DNA of 53,142 nt from Deltaproteobacteria bacterium (lineage in GTDB: Bacteria; Myxococcota; Myxococcia; Myxococcales; 40CM-4-68-19), in NCBI GenBank assembly GCA_005879535.1, contig VBKI01000091.1, positions 17,882 to 71,023 of the forward strand. The letters run 5' to 3'. Shown here piece after piece: positions 8,279 to 23,542 of the stretch (positions are counted from its first letter, which is position 1; the number at the start of each line of letters is the position of its first letter). The notes beneath the pieces were generated by a model, which was not told the DNA's origin, ran no database searches, and saw only the letters and a list, made by a program, of their open reading frames with translations. Made by a program: the position numbers and the translations under genes.

Positions 8279-9028
8279 ATGCAGGCGGTGCGCGCACCGG
8301 CCGTCGCCGGCAGCTTCTATCCCGCCGACCCGTCGCAACTCCGCGAGACGGTGGCGCGCTTGCTCGCGGGTGCGCAATACGGGTCCCCGCCGAAGGCGCT
8401 CATCGCGCCTCACGCCGGCTACGTCTATTCGGGCCCCGTCGCGGCTTCCGCATTCCGCCGCATCGAGGATGCGCCGGTTTCGCGTATCGTGCTGCTCGGC
8501 CCGTCGCACTTCGCGCCGCTGCGCGGCCTGGCGCTCCCTGGCGCGGCCGCGATGCGCACGCCGCTCGGTGACGTTCCGGTGGAGGAGGCGCGTCTTCCGC
8601 AGGATCCGCGCGCGCACGCCGAAGAGCACTCGCTGGAAGTCGAGCTGCCGTTCCTGCAGGTCGCATTGTGCTCGTTCGCGCTCGTACCGCTGGCGGTCGG
8701 CGACGCCACGCCCGACGAGGTCGCCTCGGTGATCGAGCAGCTCTGGGGCGGCGCGGAAACGCTGATCGTCGTCAGCTCCGATCTTTCCCACTACCAGCCC
8801 TACGCCGACGCGCAGCGCGCCGACGCGGCGACCGCGAAGGAGATTCTCGCGCTCGGCCGGCTGACGCCGGACGACGCCTGTGGCGCAGTGCCGGTCAACG
8901 GGCTCCTGCTCGCAGCGAAGCGCCGCGGCCTGCGTGCGGATCTGATCGATCTGCGGAACTCCGGAGACACCGCCGGTGACAAGAAGCGGGTCGTCGGCTA
9001 CGGCGCTTTCGCCTTCTACGAGCGATGA
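8279..9028 (+). CDS. amrB: AmmeMemoRadiSam system protein B (Memo-like)
   Basis: A 249-residue member of the MEMO1 family, related in fold to class III extradiol dioxygenases. The start chosen is ATG 8279 (MQAVRAPAVAGSFYPADP), which gives the canonical N-terminus; an in-frame ATG at 8249 adds ten residues not typical of the family. Conserved features are AGSFYPADP, ALIAPHAGYVYSGPVAA with the conserved histidine, HSLEVELPF and VVSSDLSHYQ. The biochemical role of bacterial Memo is not settled. Its stop overlaps the start of the radical SAM partner (ATGA), the standard arrangement of the AmmeMemoRadiSam system. No AMMECR1 (protein A) gene is next to it here. Confidence 0.9.
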   Translation: MQAVRAPAVAGSFYPADPSQLRETVARLLAGAQYGSPPKALIAPHAGYVYSGPVAASAFRRIEDAPVSRIVLLGPSHFAPLRGLALPGAAAMRTPLGDVPVEEARLPQDPRAHAEEHSLEVELPFLQVALCSFALVPLAVGDATPDEVASVIEQLWGGAETLIVVSSDLSHYQPYADAQRADAATAKEILALGRLTPDDACGAVPVNGLLLAAKRRGLRADLIDLRNSGDTAGDKKRVVGYGAFAFYER

Positions 9029-10089
9029 ACGTCGAAGGCCGCTATTTCCACGCTCTTCCCGACGGCCGCGTCCAGTGCGACGTCTGCCCTCGTTACTGCG
9101 CCCTCCACGAGGGACAACGCGGGTTCTGCTTCGTGCGCGCCCGCGAGAGCGACACCATCGTGCTGACCACCTGGGGGCGCTCGAGCGGATTCTGCGTCGA
9201 TCCGATCGAGAAGAAGCCCCTCAACCACTTCCTGCCGGGGACCAGCGTGCTCTCGTTCGGCACCGCGGGATGCAATCTCGGCTGCCGCTTCTGCCAGAAC
9301 TGGGACATGTCCAAATCGCGCGAGATGGACGTGCTGGCGGACGCCGCGTCGCCAGAGCAGATCGCACGCAGGGCGGCGGAGCTCGGCTGCCGCAGCGTCG
9401 CCTTCACGTACAACGACCCGACCATCTTCCTCGAGTACGCGGTCGACGTCGCGCGGGCTTGTCACGAGCGCGGGATCAAGACCGTGGCGGTTACCGCCGG
9501 CTACATCTGCGAGGCGCCGCGCCGCGAGCTCTATCGGCACATGGACGCCGCCAACGTCGACCTCAAGGCCTTCACGCAGGACTTCTACCGGCGAATCTGC
9601 TTCGGCAACCTCGATCCCGTGCTCGAGACGCTGAAGTACCTCCGGCATGACACGGACGTCTGGTTCGAGATCACTACGCTCTTGATCCCGGGAGAGAACG
9701 ACTCCGATCCCGAGATCGACGCGCTCACCCGATGGATCTTCCGCGAGCTTGGGCCGGACGTCCCGCTCCACTTCACGGCGTTCCATCCGGACTTCAAGAT
9801 GCTGGATCGGCCGCCGACGCCGCCTGCGACGCTGACGCGCGCTCGCGAGATCGGCCTGCGCAACGGGCTGCACTATGTCTATACGGGCAACGTCCACGAC
9901 GAGGCCGGCGGCACCACGACCTGTCCTGCCTGCCGCACTGCCCTGATCGGACGCGACTGGTACCGGCTGACGCGCTGGGGCCTTGTGGACGGCCGTTGTC
10001 CGGGCTGTCGGGCGACCGTTCCCGGGGTGTTCGAGCGGCGCCCCGGTCGCTGGGGCCCCCGCCGCCTGCCGGTCTGGATGGGCGCCTGA
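9025..10089 (+). CDS. amrS: AmmeMemoRadiSam system radical SAM enzyme
   Basis: A 354-residue radical SAM protein. An N-terminal Cys segment (CDVCPRYCALHEGQRGFC, about residues 14-32) precedes the catalytic GCNLGCRFCQNW (CxxxCxxC) that ligates the 4Fe-4S cluster. Later FTYNDPTIFLEYA and the TIM-barrel helices match the family, and the C-terminus carries two CxxC pairs (CPAC and CPGC) that could bind a metal or second cluster. It is related to pyruvate formate-lyase activating enzymes, but there is no PFL gene nearby and coupling to the Memo gene identifies it as the AmmeMemoRadiSam enzyme. Its substrate is not established for the family. The next feature downstream is the tRNA-cluster promoter. 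Confidence 0.92.
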   Translation: MNVEGRYFHALPDGRVQCDVCPRYCALHEGQRGFCFVRARESDTIVLTTWGRSSGFCVDPIEKKPLNHFLPGTSVLSFGTAGCNLGCRFCQNWDMSKSREMDVLADAASPEQIARRAAELGCRSVAFTYNDPTIFLEYAVDVARACHERGIKTVAVTAGYICEAPRRELYRHMDAANVDLKAFTQDFYRRICFGNLDPVLETLKYLRHDTDVWFEITTLLIPGENDSDPEIDALTRWIFRELGPDVPLHFTAFHPDFKMLDRPPTPPATLTRAREIGLRNGLHYVYTGNVHDEAGGTTTCPACRTALIGRDWYRLTRWGLVDGRCPGCRATVPGVFERRPGRWGPRRLPVWMGA

Positions 10090-10107
10090 TCGCCGACGGT
10101 CGCTAGC

Positions 10108-10136
10108 TTGACAAGGCGCATAAGATCCCCTACAAG
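10108..10136 (+). promoter_or_regulatory. Sigma-70-type promoter for the tRNA-rpmG-secE-nusG unit
   Basis: TTGACA at 10108-10113 and TACAAG at 10131-10136 are separated by 17 bases, the preferred spacing. The -35 is a perfect consensus and the -10 matches 4 of 6. It lies about 65 bases before the first tRNA and in the only gap of size between amrS and the tRNA cluster. Confidence 0.7.
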
Positions 10137-10201
10137 GCGTCTCCCTGCGCGGGACAGGTGTCTCTTTTTGCCTGAACAGCACAGGAAAATCGAGCGGTTA
10201 G

Positions 10202-10277
10202 GCTGGCGTAGCTCAGCCGGCAGAGCACCCGCCTTGTAAGCGGAAGGTCGCGGGTTCGACTCCCGCCGCCAGCTCCA
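10202..10277 (+). tRNA. tRNA-Thr (anticodon TGT)
   Basis: The acceptor stem GCTGGCG pairs with CGCCAGC, the D arm AGCTCAG and T arm GGTTCGACTCC are present, and the anticodon loop CTTGTAA gives TGT, reading ACA and other ACN codons. The 3' CCA is encoded. It is the first of four tRNAs before rpmG. Confidence 0.97.
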
Positions 10278-10328
10278 GCCGGCGGAGCCGTCCGGACGGG
10301 GATTTAGGACGGGAGGCAGAACGTTCAA

Positions 10329-10414
10329 GGAGGGATGCCCGAGCGGCCAAAGGGAGCAGACTGTAAATCTGCCGGCTTACGCCTTCGAAGGTTCGAATCC
10401 TTCTCCCTCCACCA
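10329..10414 (+). tRNA. tRNA-Tyr (anticodon GTA)
   Basis: The acceptor stem GGAGGGA pairs with TCCCTCC. This is a class II tRNA of 86 bases with a long variable arm, as expected for bacterial tRNA-Tyr; the anticodon loop contains GTA. The discriminator is A and the CCA is encoded. Confidence 0.97.
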
Positions 10415-10431
10415 GTGACAGGAGATGAACC

Positions 10432-10507
10432 GCGGGAATAGCTCAGCTGGTAGAGCGTCAGCCTTCCAAGCTGAATGTCACGGGTTCGAATCCCGTTTCC
10501 CGCTCCA
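10432..10507 (+). tRNA. tRNA-Gly (anticodon TCC)
   Basis: The acceptor stem GCGGGAA pairs with TTCCCGC, the anticodon loop CTTCCAA gives TCC (reads GGA/GGG), and the T loop TTCGAAT and encoded CCA are present. It sits in the conserved Thr-Tyr-Gly-Thr order seen upstream of secE in many proteobacteria. Confidence 0.97.
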
Positions 10508-10523
10508 AGCAACGAAAGGGACC

Positions 10524-10599
10524 GCCCACATAGCTCAGTCGGCAGAGCACTTCCTTGGTAAGGAAGAGGTCACCAGTTCAATTCTGGTTGTGGGCTCCA
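10524..10599 (+). tRNA. tRNA-Thr (anticodon GGT)
   Basis: The acceptor stem GCCCACA pairs with TGTGGGC, the anticodon GGT lies in CTTGGTAA and reads ACC/ACT, and the T loop is TTCAATT with an encoded CCA. In many relatives a tuf gene follows this tRNA; here rpmG follows directly after 19 bases. Confidence 0.97.
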
Positions 10600-10618
10600 G
10601 ATCAGGAGCAGAGAAAAG

Positions 10619-10771
10619 ATGAACCGAACCATCATCACGCTCGAGTGCCCGGTGTGCAAGGAGCGGAACTACACCACCACCAAGAACAAGCGGACCATGA
10701 CCGACAAGCTGGTCCTACCGAAGTTCTGCCCGCGTTGCCGCAAACACACCGAGCACAAGGAGACGAAGTAG
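10619..10771 (+). CDS. rpmG: 50S ribosomal protein L33, zinc-binding form
   Basis: A 50-residue protein, [18 protein letters not shown] at the start and [15 protein letters not shown] at the end. Two CxxC pairs (about residues 10/13 and 37/40) mark the zinc-ribbon (C+) form of L33, which sits near the E site of the large subunit. It is encoded between tRNA-Thr and tRNA-Trp, the usual place in this cluster, with a GGAGCAGAG ribosome-binding region upstream. It must be released from the same transcript as the tRNAs by processing. Confidence 0.95.
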   Translation: MNRTIITLECPVCKERNYTTTKNKRTMTDKLVLPKFCPRCRKHTEHKETK

Positions 10772-10776
10772 GCCAT

Positions 10777-10852
10777 AGGCCAGTAGCTCCAATGGTAGAG
10801 CGGCGGTCTCCAAAACCGCATGTTCCAGGTTCGAGTCCTGGCTGGCCTGCCA
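10777..10852 (+). tRNA. tRNA-Trp (anticodon CCA)
   Basis: The acceptor stem AGGCCAG pairs with CTGGCCT, the anticodon loop TCTCCAAAA gives CCA, the discriminator is G as usual for tRNA-Trp, and the CCA end is encoded. It begins 5 bases after the rpmG stop and ends 17 bases before secE, so it is embedded in the mRNA operon. Confidence 0.97.
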
Positions 10853-10869
10853 ATCGCTTCGGTTGACCC

Positions 10870-11262
10870 ATGACGAACACGCGCCTCGTCGCCATCGGAT
10901 ACGTGGTGCTCGCCATCGCAGCGGGCCTGTTCCTCGAGCACGTGCTGCTCGTGGTCTTCGGCGCCTTCGCGCCAACGCAGCCTCTCACGCGGCCTCTCGT
11001 CGGCGAGTGGACCTGGAGCACGGTCATCGGGCTCGGCAGCTGCGCCGCTACCGCCCTCTACCTGTGGACGAACCGCAAGACCCACGACGTGTCGCTGGAG
11101 ATCGCCGGCGAGCTGCGCAAGGTGAGCTGGCCGGGCTTCCCCGAGACGCGCGCCGCCACCATCGCCGTCATCGTCGCTTCGATCATCGCCGCCGTGCTGC
11201 TGGGCCTCTTCGACGTGTTCTGGCAGTTCCTGACGGACAAGATCCAGAACCCGAGCATCTAG
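10870..11262 (+). CDS. secE: Preprotein translocase subunit SecE
   Basis: SecE is the membrane clamp of the SecYEG channel. The 130-residue product has three predicted membrane segments (about residues 8-30, 47-66 and 96-120), the longer form also found in E. coli. The conserved cytoplasmic amphipathic region is ELRKVSWPGFPETRAATI just before the last helix, the family signature (E-x-KVxWP). It lies in the canonical tRNA-Trp / secE / nusG / rplK order. No strong Shine-Dalgarno sequence is visible in the 17 bases after tRNA-Trp. Confidence 0.95.
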   Translation: MTNTRLVAIGYVVLAIAAGLFLEHVLLVVFGAFAPTQPLTRPLVGEWTWSTVIGLGSCAATALYLWTNRKTHDVSLEIAGELRKVSWPGFPETRAATIAVIVASIIAAVLLGLFDVFWQFLTDKIQNPSI

Positions 11263-11273
11263 AAAGAATGCCC

Positions 11274-11825
11274 ATGGCCGCCGAACAGAAGAAGATCGAC
11301 AAGAAGTGGTACGTGGTCCACACGTACTCGGGCTTCGAGAACAAGGCGAAGAAGTCGCTCGAGGAGAAGATCAAGCAGAACGAGCTCGACGAGTACTTCG
11401 GCGACATCCTCATCCCGATGGAGAACGTGGTCGAGATGGTGAAGGGCGAGAAGCGCGCCAGCAAGCGCAAGTTCTTCCCGGGCTACATCCTGGTGCAGAT
11501 GGAGCTGAACGACCGCACCTGGCACCTGGTGAAGAACACGCCCAAGATCACCGGCTTCGTCGGCAACGCCACGAAGCCGCCGGCGGTGAGCGAGCACGAG
11601 ATCGCGCGGCTGACCACGCAGCTCTCGGAAGGCGCGCTGAAGCCGAAGCCGAAGGTGGAGTTCGAAGAGGGCGACAACGTCCGGGTGGTCGACGGGCCGT
11701 TCTCGAATTTCAACGGCACCGTCGAGGAAGTGAACCCGGACAAGGGCCGCGTGCGCGTGCTGGTCTCCATCTTCGGCCGCGCCACGCCGGTCGAGCTGGA
11801 TTTCATGCAGGTGGAGAAGACCTGA
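11274..11825 (+). CDS. nusG: Transcription termination/antitermination protein NusG
   Basis: NusG binds the RNA polymerase clamp and links it to Rho or to ribosomal protein S10. The 183-residue product has the NGN domain from [19 protein letters not shown] to about residue 115 and a C-terminal KOW domain ([19 protein letters not shown]). Two ATGs are possible: 11274 is preferred because AGAAAG at 11261-11266 then has a normal 7-base spacing, whereas 11268 would be too close. The gene is 11 bases after secE and is followed by the L11 operon. Confidence 0.96.
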   Translation: MAAEQKKIDKKWYVVHTYSGFENKAKKSLEEKIKQNELDEYFGDILIPMENVVEMVKGEKRASKRKFFPGYILVQMELNDRTWHLVKNTPKITGFVGNATKPPAVSEHEIARLTTQLSEGALKPKPKVEFEEGDNVRVVDGPFSNFNGTVEEVNPDKGRVRVLVSIFGRATPVELDFMQVEKT

Positions 11826-11874
11826 TCAAGTGGGAGGCTGATCACAGCCGCTTGGACCACGGAGGAGCAGTTCG

Positions 11875-12324
11875 ATGGCGAAGAAGGTCACAGGAATGGT
11901 GAAGCTGCAGCTTCCCGCCGGGAAGGCGAACCCGTCGCCTCCGGTGGGTCCTGCGCTCGGGCAGCACGGCGTCAACATCATGGGGTTCTGCAAGGAGTTC
12001 AACGCGGCGACCCAGGCGCAGGCCAAGGAAGGCCTGATCGTGCCGGTGCTGATCACGATCTACTCGGATCGCTCGTTCACCTTCGTGGTGAAGACGCCGC
12101 CGGCTGCCATCCTCATCAAGAAGGCGCTGGGGCTGCACACCGAGAAGAAGAAGGGCAGCGGCGCGCACAAGCCCGGCAAGGAGAAGGTGGGGACGCTCAA
12201 GCGCAAGCAGCTGGAGCAGATCGCGAAGACGAAGATGCCGGACATGACCGCCGGCTCCCTCGAAGCTGCCATGAACTCCATCGCCGGCACCGCCCGTTCC
12301 ATGGGCGTGGACGTGGAGGGCTAG
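11875..12324 (+). CDS. rplK: 50S ribosomal protein L11
   Basis: L11 binds the GTPase-associated centre of 23S rRNA with the L10-L12 stalk and is needed for RelA activation by stalled ribosomes. At 149 residues it has the family length. Signatures are [20 protein letters not shown] at the N-terminal domain with the conserved prolines, and the RNA-binding C-terminal domain ending [22 protein letters not shown] ribosome-binding site precedes the ATG. It is followed after two bases by rplA, as in the classic L11 operon. Confidence 0.98.
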   Translation: MAKKVTGMVKLQLPAGKANPSPPVGPALGQHGVNIMGFCKEFNAATQAQAKEGLIVPVLITIYSDRSFTFVVKTPPAAILIKKALGLHTEKKKGSGAHKPGKEKVGTLKRKQLEQIAKTKMPDMTAGSLEAAMNSIAGTARSMGVDVEG

Positions 12325-12326
12325 CC

Positions 12327-13040
12327 ATGCCGAAGCACGGGAAGAAGTACCGGGACGCGGCGAAGCTGGTCGACGTCAACAAGCGCTACTCGGTGGACGA
12401 GGCGGTGGGTCTCGTGCAGAAGGCCGCCGCGCTGACCAAGAGGAAGTTCGACGAGACCGTCGACGTGGCCATCAGGCTGGGCGTCGATCCGAAGCACGCC
12501 GATCAGATGGTGCGTGGCGCCGTCGTCCTTCCGCACGGCATCGGCAAGACCGTGCGCGTGGCAGTGTTCGCCAAGGGCGACAAGGCGCGCGAGGCGACAG
12601 AGGCGGGTGCGGACGTGGTCGGCGCCGAGGACCTCGCCGCCAAGGTGCAGGAAGGCTGGATGGACTTCGACGTGGCCGTCGCCACCCCGGACATGATGGG
12701 CGTCGTCGGCCGCCTCGGTAAGGTGCTCGGTCCGCGCGGGCTGATGCCCAACCCCAAGGTCGGAACCGTCACCGCGGACGTTGCCCGCGCGGTACGCGAG
12801 TCGAAGGCCGGGAAAGTGGAGTTCCGGGTGGAGAAGGCCGGCATCGTCCACGTCCCGGTGGGCAAGGCGTCGTTCGACTCCAAGCGGCTCCAGGACAACG
12901 TGAACGCGATCCTCGACACCATCATCCGGGCGAAGCCGGCGACGGCGAAGGGCGTCTACCTCAAGGGCGTAACCATCAGCACCACGATGGGTCCTGGAAT
13001 CAAACTCGACGCGCAGGCGATTGCCAGCGCCCACAAGTAA
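12327..13040 (+). CDS. rplA: 50S ribosomal protein L1
   Basis: L1 forms the mobile stalk at the E site and in many bacteria represses its own operon by binding the mRNA. The 237-residue product carries domain I with the basic N-terminus ([15 protein letters not shown]), the [16 protein letters not shown] segment, and the conserved [18 protein letters not shown] motif, with [16 protein letters not shown] near the C-terminus. It is spaced two bases from rplK. The 138-base gap after it holds the structured rplJ leader. Confidence 0.98.
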   Translation: MPKHGKKYRDAAKLVDVNKRYSVDEAVGLVQKAAALTKRKFDETVDVAIRLGVDPKHADQMVRGAVVLPHGIGKTVRVAVFAKGDKAREATEAGADVVGAEDLAAKVQEGWMDFDVAVATPDMMGVVGRLGKVLGPRGLMPNPKVGTVTADVARAVRESKAGKVEFRVEKAGIVHVPVGKASFDSKRLQDNVNAILDTIIRAKPATAKGVYLKGVTISTTMGPGIKLDAQAIASAHK

Positions 13041-13178
13041 TTCGGGCTCCAAGCAAGACCTGGTCACAGACAGCAGGCGGGGTGCGATCCCTTAAAGCAA
13101 TGCCTGCCGAGACCGAGCTGGGCCAGGGGTTCCGGAGTTCGGAACCGAATCGGCGCACGAGAGGAGGTGGAAGACAAC
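13041..13178 (+). promoter_or_regulatory. Probable rplJ (L10) mRNA leader
   Basis: The 138-base gap between rplA and rplJ is much longer than most spacers in this operon. It holds a purine-rich CTGCCGAGACCGAG segment followed by a perfect 7-bp hairpin with GGTTCCG at 13128-13134 and CGGAACC at 13140-13146, then the rplJ ribosome-binding site GAGGAGG. L10(L12) complexes bind such leaders in many bacteria to repress rplJL. I place it by position and structure, not by a covariance search. Confidence 0.5.
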
Positions 13179-13697
13179 ATGCAGCGCAACGAGAAACAGG
13201 AACTGGTCGGCGCTCTCAGAGAGAAGATGACCAAGGCCGCCATCGCCATCGCGGTGGGGTACAAAAACATCGACGCCGCCGCCACCGTGAAGCTCCGGAA
13301 GACCTTCCGGGACAGCAAGGTGGACTACAAGGTCGTCAAGAACACCCTGGCACGGCTCGCCGCGAAGGGCACGCCCCTGGAGAAGTTCACCGAGGGGTTG
13401 GAGGGGCCCAACGCGATCATCCTCGGGTACGACGACGTGGTGGCGCCCGCCAAGGTGCTCCGCGACGTTCTCAAGGAGCAGGGCGAGAAGATGACCGTCA
13501 AGGCCGGCGTGGTCCAGGGCAACCTGGTCGACGCGAAGGGTCTTGCCGCGCTGGCGAACATGCCCGGCTTGCCGGAGCTTCGCGGGATGCTGGCGGCCAT
13601 GATCGCCGGTCCTGCCACGAAGCTCGTCCGACTGCTCAACACGCCGGGCGGTCAAATCGCTCGCGTGCTCAAAGCGAAATCCGAGAAAGCGGCCTAG
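13179..13697 (+). CDS. rplJ: 50S ribosomal protein L10
   Basis: L10 anchors L7/L12 dimers to the ribosome stalk. The 172-residue product begins MQRNEKQELVGALREKM; ATG 13179 is chosen because AGGAGG at 13162-13167 is 11 bases upstream, while an in-frame GTG at 13167 would overlap that site. The rRNA-binding domain has VKLRKTFRDSKVDYKVVKNTLA, and the C-terminal helix that carries L12 dimers ends IARVLKAKSEKAA. It is cotranscribed with rplL 89 bases downstream. Confidence 0.97.
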   Translation: MQRNEKQELVGALREKMTKAAIAIAVGYKNIDAAATVKLRKTFRDSKVDYKVVKNTLARLAAKGTPLEKFTEGLEGPNAIILGYDDVVAPAKVLRDVLKEQGEKMTVKAGVVQGNLVDAKGLAALANMPGLPELRGMLAAMIAGPATKLVRLLNTPGGQIARVLKAKSEKAA

Positions 13698-13786
13698 CGG
13701 CCGAGAGGCAGTGCCCAGAGGAAGCGTACGGTTTACAACATTTTGCTGCGCTGCAAAGGCCGCGCCGTTAGAAGGACGGGACTTTC

Positions 13787-14176
13787 ATGGCTGACCTGAA
13801 CACGATTGCCGACCAGTTGTCGTCGCTCACCGTCATGCAGGCGGCTGAGCTGGTGAAGATGCTCGAGGAGAAGTGGGGCGTTTCCGCCGCCGCCCCCGTC
13901 GCCGTGGCCGCGGGCCCGGCAGCGGGTGCCGCCGGAGGCGCCGCGGCGAAGCCGGCCGAGGAGAAGACAGAGTTCACCCTCGTGCTGCAGGCCGCAGGCG
14001 AAAAGAAGATCAACGTCATCAAGGAGGTCCGGACCATCACCGGCCTCGGCCTGAAGGAGGCCAAGGACCTCGTCGAAGGCGCCCCCAAGACCGTGAAGGA
14101 GGGGCTCTCGAAGGAGGACGTAAACAAGTTCGCCGACATGCTCAAGGCGGCGGGTGCCACGGTCGAGATCAAGTAG
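13787..14176 (+). CDS. rplL: 50S ribosomal protein L7/L12
   Basis: L12 recruits and stimulates the translational GTPases. The 129-residue acidic protein has the N-terminal dimerisation helices ([20 protein letters not shown]), an Ala/Gly-rich flexible hinge (about residues 38-62) and the C-terminal factor-binding domain [20 protein letters not shown] to [20 protein letters not shown] site lies upstream. The spacer after it holds an attenuator-like hairpin before rpoB, the same position where E. coli attenuates. Confidence 0.98.
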   Translation: MADLNTIADQLSSLTVMQAAELVKMLEEKWGVSAAAPVAVAAGPAAGAAGGAAAKPAEEKTEFTLVLQAAGEKKINVIKEVRTITGLGLKEAKDLVEGAPKTVKEGLSKEDVNKFADMLKAAGATVEIK

Positions 14177-14198
14177 ACCGGCACCTTTCGAATCAGAC

Positions 14199-14243
14199 CG
14201 GCTCGGCGCGGATCGAAGAGGTCCGCGCCGCTGCCGGAGTTTT
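14199..14243 (+). terminator. Attenuator-like hairpin between rplL and rpoB
   Basis: CGGCGCGGA at 14204-14212 pairs perfectly with TCCGCGCCG at 14222-14230 around a 9-base loop. An outer CGGC (14199-14202) pairs with GCCG (14233-14236), and TTTT follows at 14240-14243. This intrinsic-terminator shape in the rplL-rpoB gap matches the place where E. coli has a partial terminator that lowers rpoBC expression relative to ribosomal genes. The short U-run suggests partial, not full, termination. Confidence 0.6.
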
Positions 14244-14304
14244 CGCTTCGTAGAAGTCTTCGTCTTCCGGGATGTCTGACTCAGTCCGAGGAGCGCTCGC
14301 TCAA

Positions 14305-18498
<4,194 letters not shown>

Positions 18499-18533
18499 GA
18501 ACGCGGACCTTTCGAGATTCGGAGAGAAAAAAC

Positions 18534-22742
<4,209 letters not shown>

Positions 22743-22766
22743 AGCGCATCGGATTGGAACACGCGG

Positions 22767-22803
22767 CGGCGGCGGGCCTTCGGGCTCGCCGCCGTTGTCG
22801 TTT
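22767..22803. terminator. Rho-independent terminator after rpoC with UUCG tetraloop
   Basis: The sequence folds into a 12-bp stem (22767-22778 with 22783-22794, one G-T pair) closed by a C(TTCG)G tetraloop, the most stable RNA tetraloop. It is followed by TTGTCGTTT. It lies between rpoC and a convergent small gene, so it can stop transcripts from both sides, although the T-run is interrupted. Confidence 0.75.
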
Positions 22804-22811
22804 CCAGCGCG

Positions 22812-23018
22812 CTATCGCGACAGCGTCTGCTTGATCCACTCCCGGCTGCGGGAGGCCCTCTCGGTCTCGGTCGGCAGGCGCGAGTAGATGGCGTTCAGAA
22901 GGTGGTTCCGGGCGCGGCGCGCCTTGACGGCTGCCCGCAGCGCGCGGTCGCTGGAAACCGCGTGCTGGTAGAGCTCGGTCAGGAGGAGGCCGTAGGGTTC
23001 GAAGGCGCTGGGGATCAT
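22812..23018 (-). CDS. Small hypothetical protein, 68 aa
   Basis: A 68-residue basic protein beginning [20 protein letters not shown], with a helical, Arg/Ala-rich middle ([20 protein letters not shown]). GGGAGGA lies six bases upstream of the ATG, a good ribosome-binding site, which supports real translation. There is no signal peptide or recognised motif. It is convergent with rpoC across a shared terminator. A 63-codon open frame (23015-23206) overlaps its start by ATGA but looks unlike a natural protein. Function unknown. Confidence 0.5.
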   Translation of the reverse strand: MIPSAFEPYGLLLTELYQHAVSSDRALRAAVKARRARNHLLNAIYSRLPTETERASRSREWIKQTLSR

Positions 23019-23375
23019 GGTGCGTCCTCCCGGTGGGGGGCTGGGTTTACCTCAGGTGCAACGGACGTGCCCTGCGGCGGAGGGTCGCGGGCCGCTCTAC
23101 GCGAGGCCGATAGTGGGGGACGAAGATGTCGGCGACGTGGGCGCGCGGCAACAAAATCGTGCCCCTTCAGTCCGGCGACTACGCGCTCCGTCAATTGGCG
23201 AGTCATCGCGCTGACGCGGAACGTTCCGCCGGACCATGCCGCTGCTCAGGGCGGAAGTGGAATGTGCTGCAGTGGGCGCTCGGAGGTGGCGAACCCACTG
23301 ATGTCGCTGAAGCTTTCTGGGTCGCGGTGATGGGCCGCGGTGTCTTCCCCACGGTAACTCTTACGGGAGGGAGAC
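23019..23375. other. 357-base gap without a convincing gene
   Basis: This divergent stretch separates the 68-aa minus-strand gene from the 52-aa lipoprotein gene. Short open frames occur on both strands (for example 23015-23206 minus), but their composition is Arg/Pro-rich as expected from random high-GC sequence. A GGGAGGGA ribosome-binding site for the lipoprotein is at its end. It probably holds promoters for both flanking genes; I see no clear consensus -35/-10 pair, RNA gene or repeat. Confidence 0.5.
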
Positions 23376-23534
23376 ATGAACGTCGCCATTGCAGTCATTC
23401 TCGCCATGTTTGTCGCGGGATGCGGAGGGCAGCGAGATCCGGTTCGAGCTGCACAAGCCGAGATCGAGAACAACATCCAGAGCTCGTTCAGGGCGTTCAA
23501 GGACGACGACCACGACGGCCAGGAGGACACGTAG
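23376..23534 (+). CDS. Small lipoprotein, 52 aa
   Basis: A 52-codon frame starting MNVAIAVILAMFVAGCGGQR. The hydrophobic leader ends in a lipobox (VAGC), so Cys16 is the predicted lipidation site and the mature peptide is only 37 residues. The rest is an Ala/Glu/Asn-rich helical segment (AAQAEIENNIQSSFRAFK) and an acidic tail DDDHDGQEDT. GGGAGGGA lies upstream with good spacing. Small Asp/Gly tails like this resemble calcium-binding type-3 repeats but are too short to call. It converges on the OmpA-family gene with 8 bases between stops. Function unknown. Confidence 0.7.
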   Translation: MNVAIAVILAMFVAGCGGQRDPVRAAQAEIENNIQSSFRAFKDDDHDGQEDT

Positions 23535-23542
23535 TCGCCGCG

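Noticed and set aside
9025-10089. Pyruvate formate-lyase activating enzyme
   Set aside because: The radical SAM domain is related, but there is no PFL gene nearby and the coupling with a Memo gene fits the AmmeMemoRadiSam system.
14272-14304. Upstream in-frame ATG giving rpoB eleven more residues
   Set aside because: The downstream ATG at 14305 has a better-placed GAGGAG and gives the usual N-terminus.
23015-23206. A 63-codon minus-strand frame overlapping the 68-aa gene by ATGA
   Set aside because: The overlap looked like coupling, but the translation (Arg/Pro-rich, no hydrophobic core) is not protein-like and no ribosome-binding site was evident.
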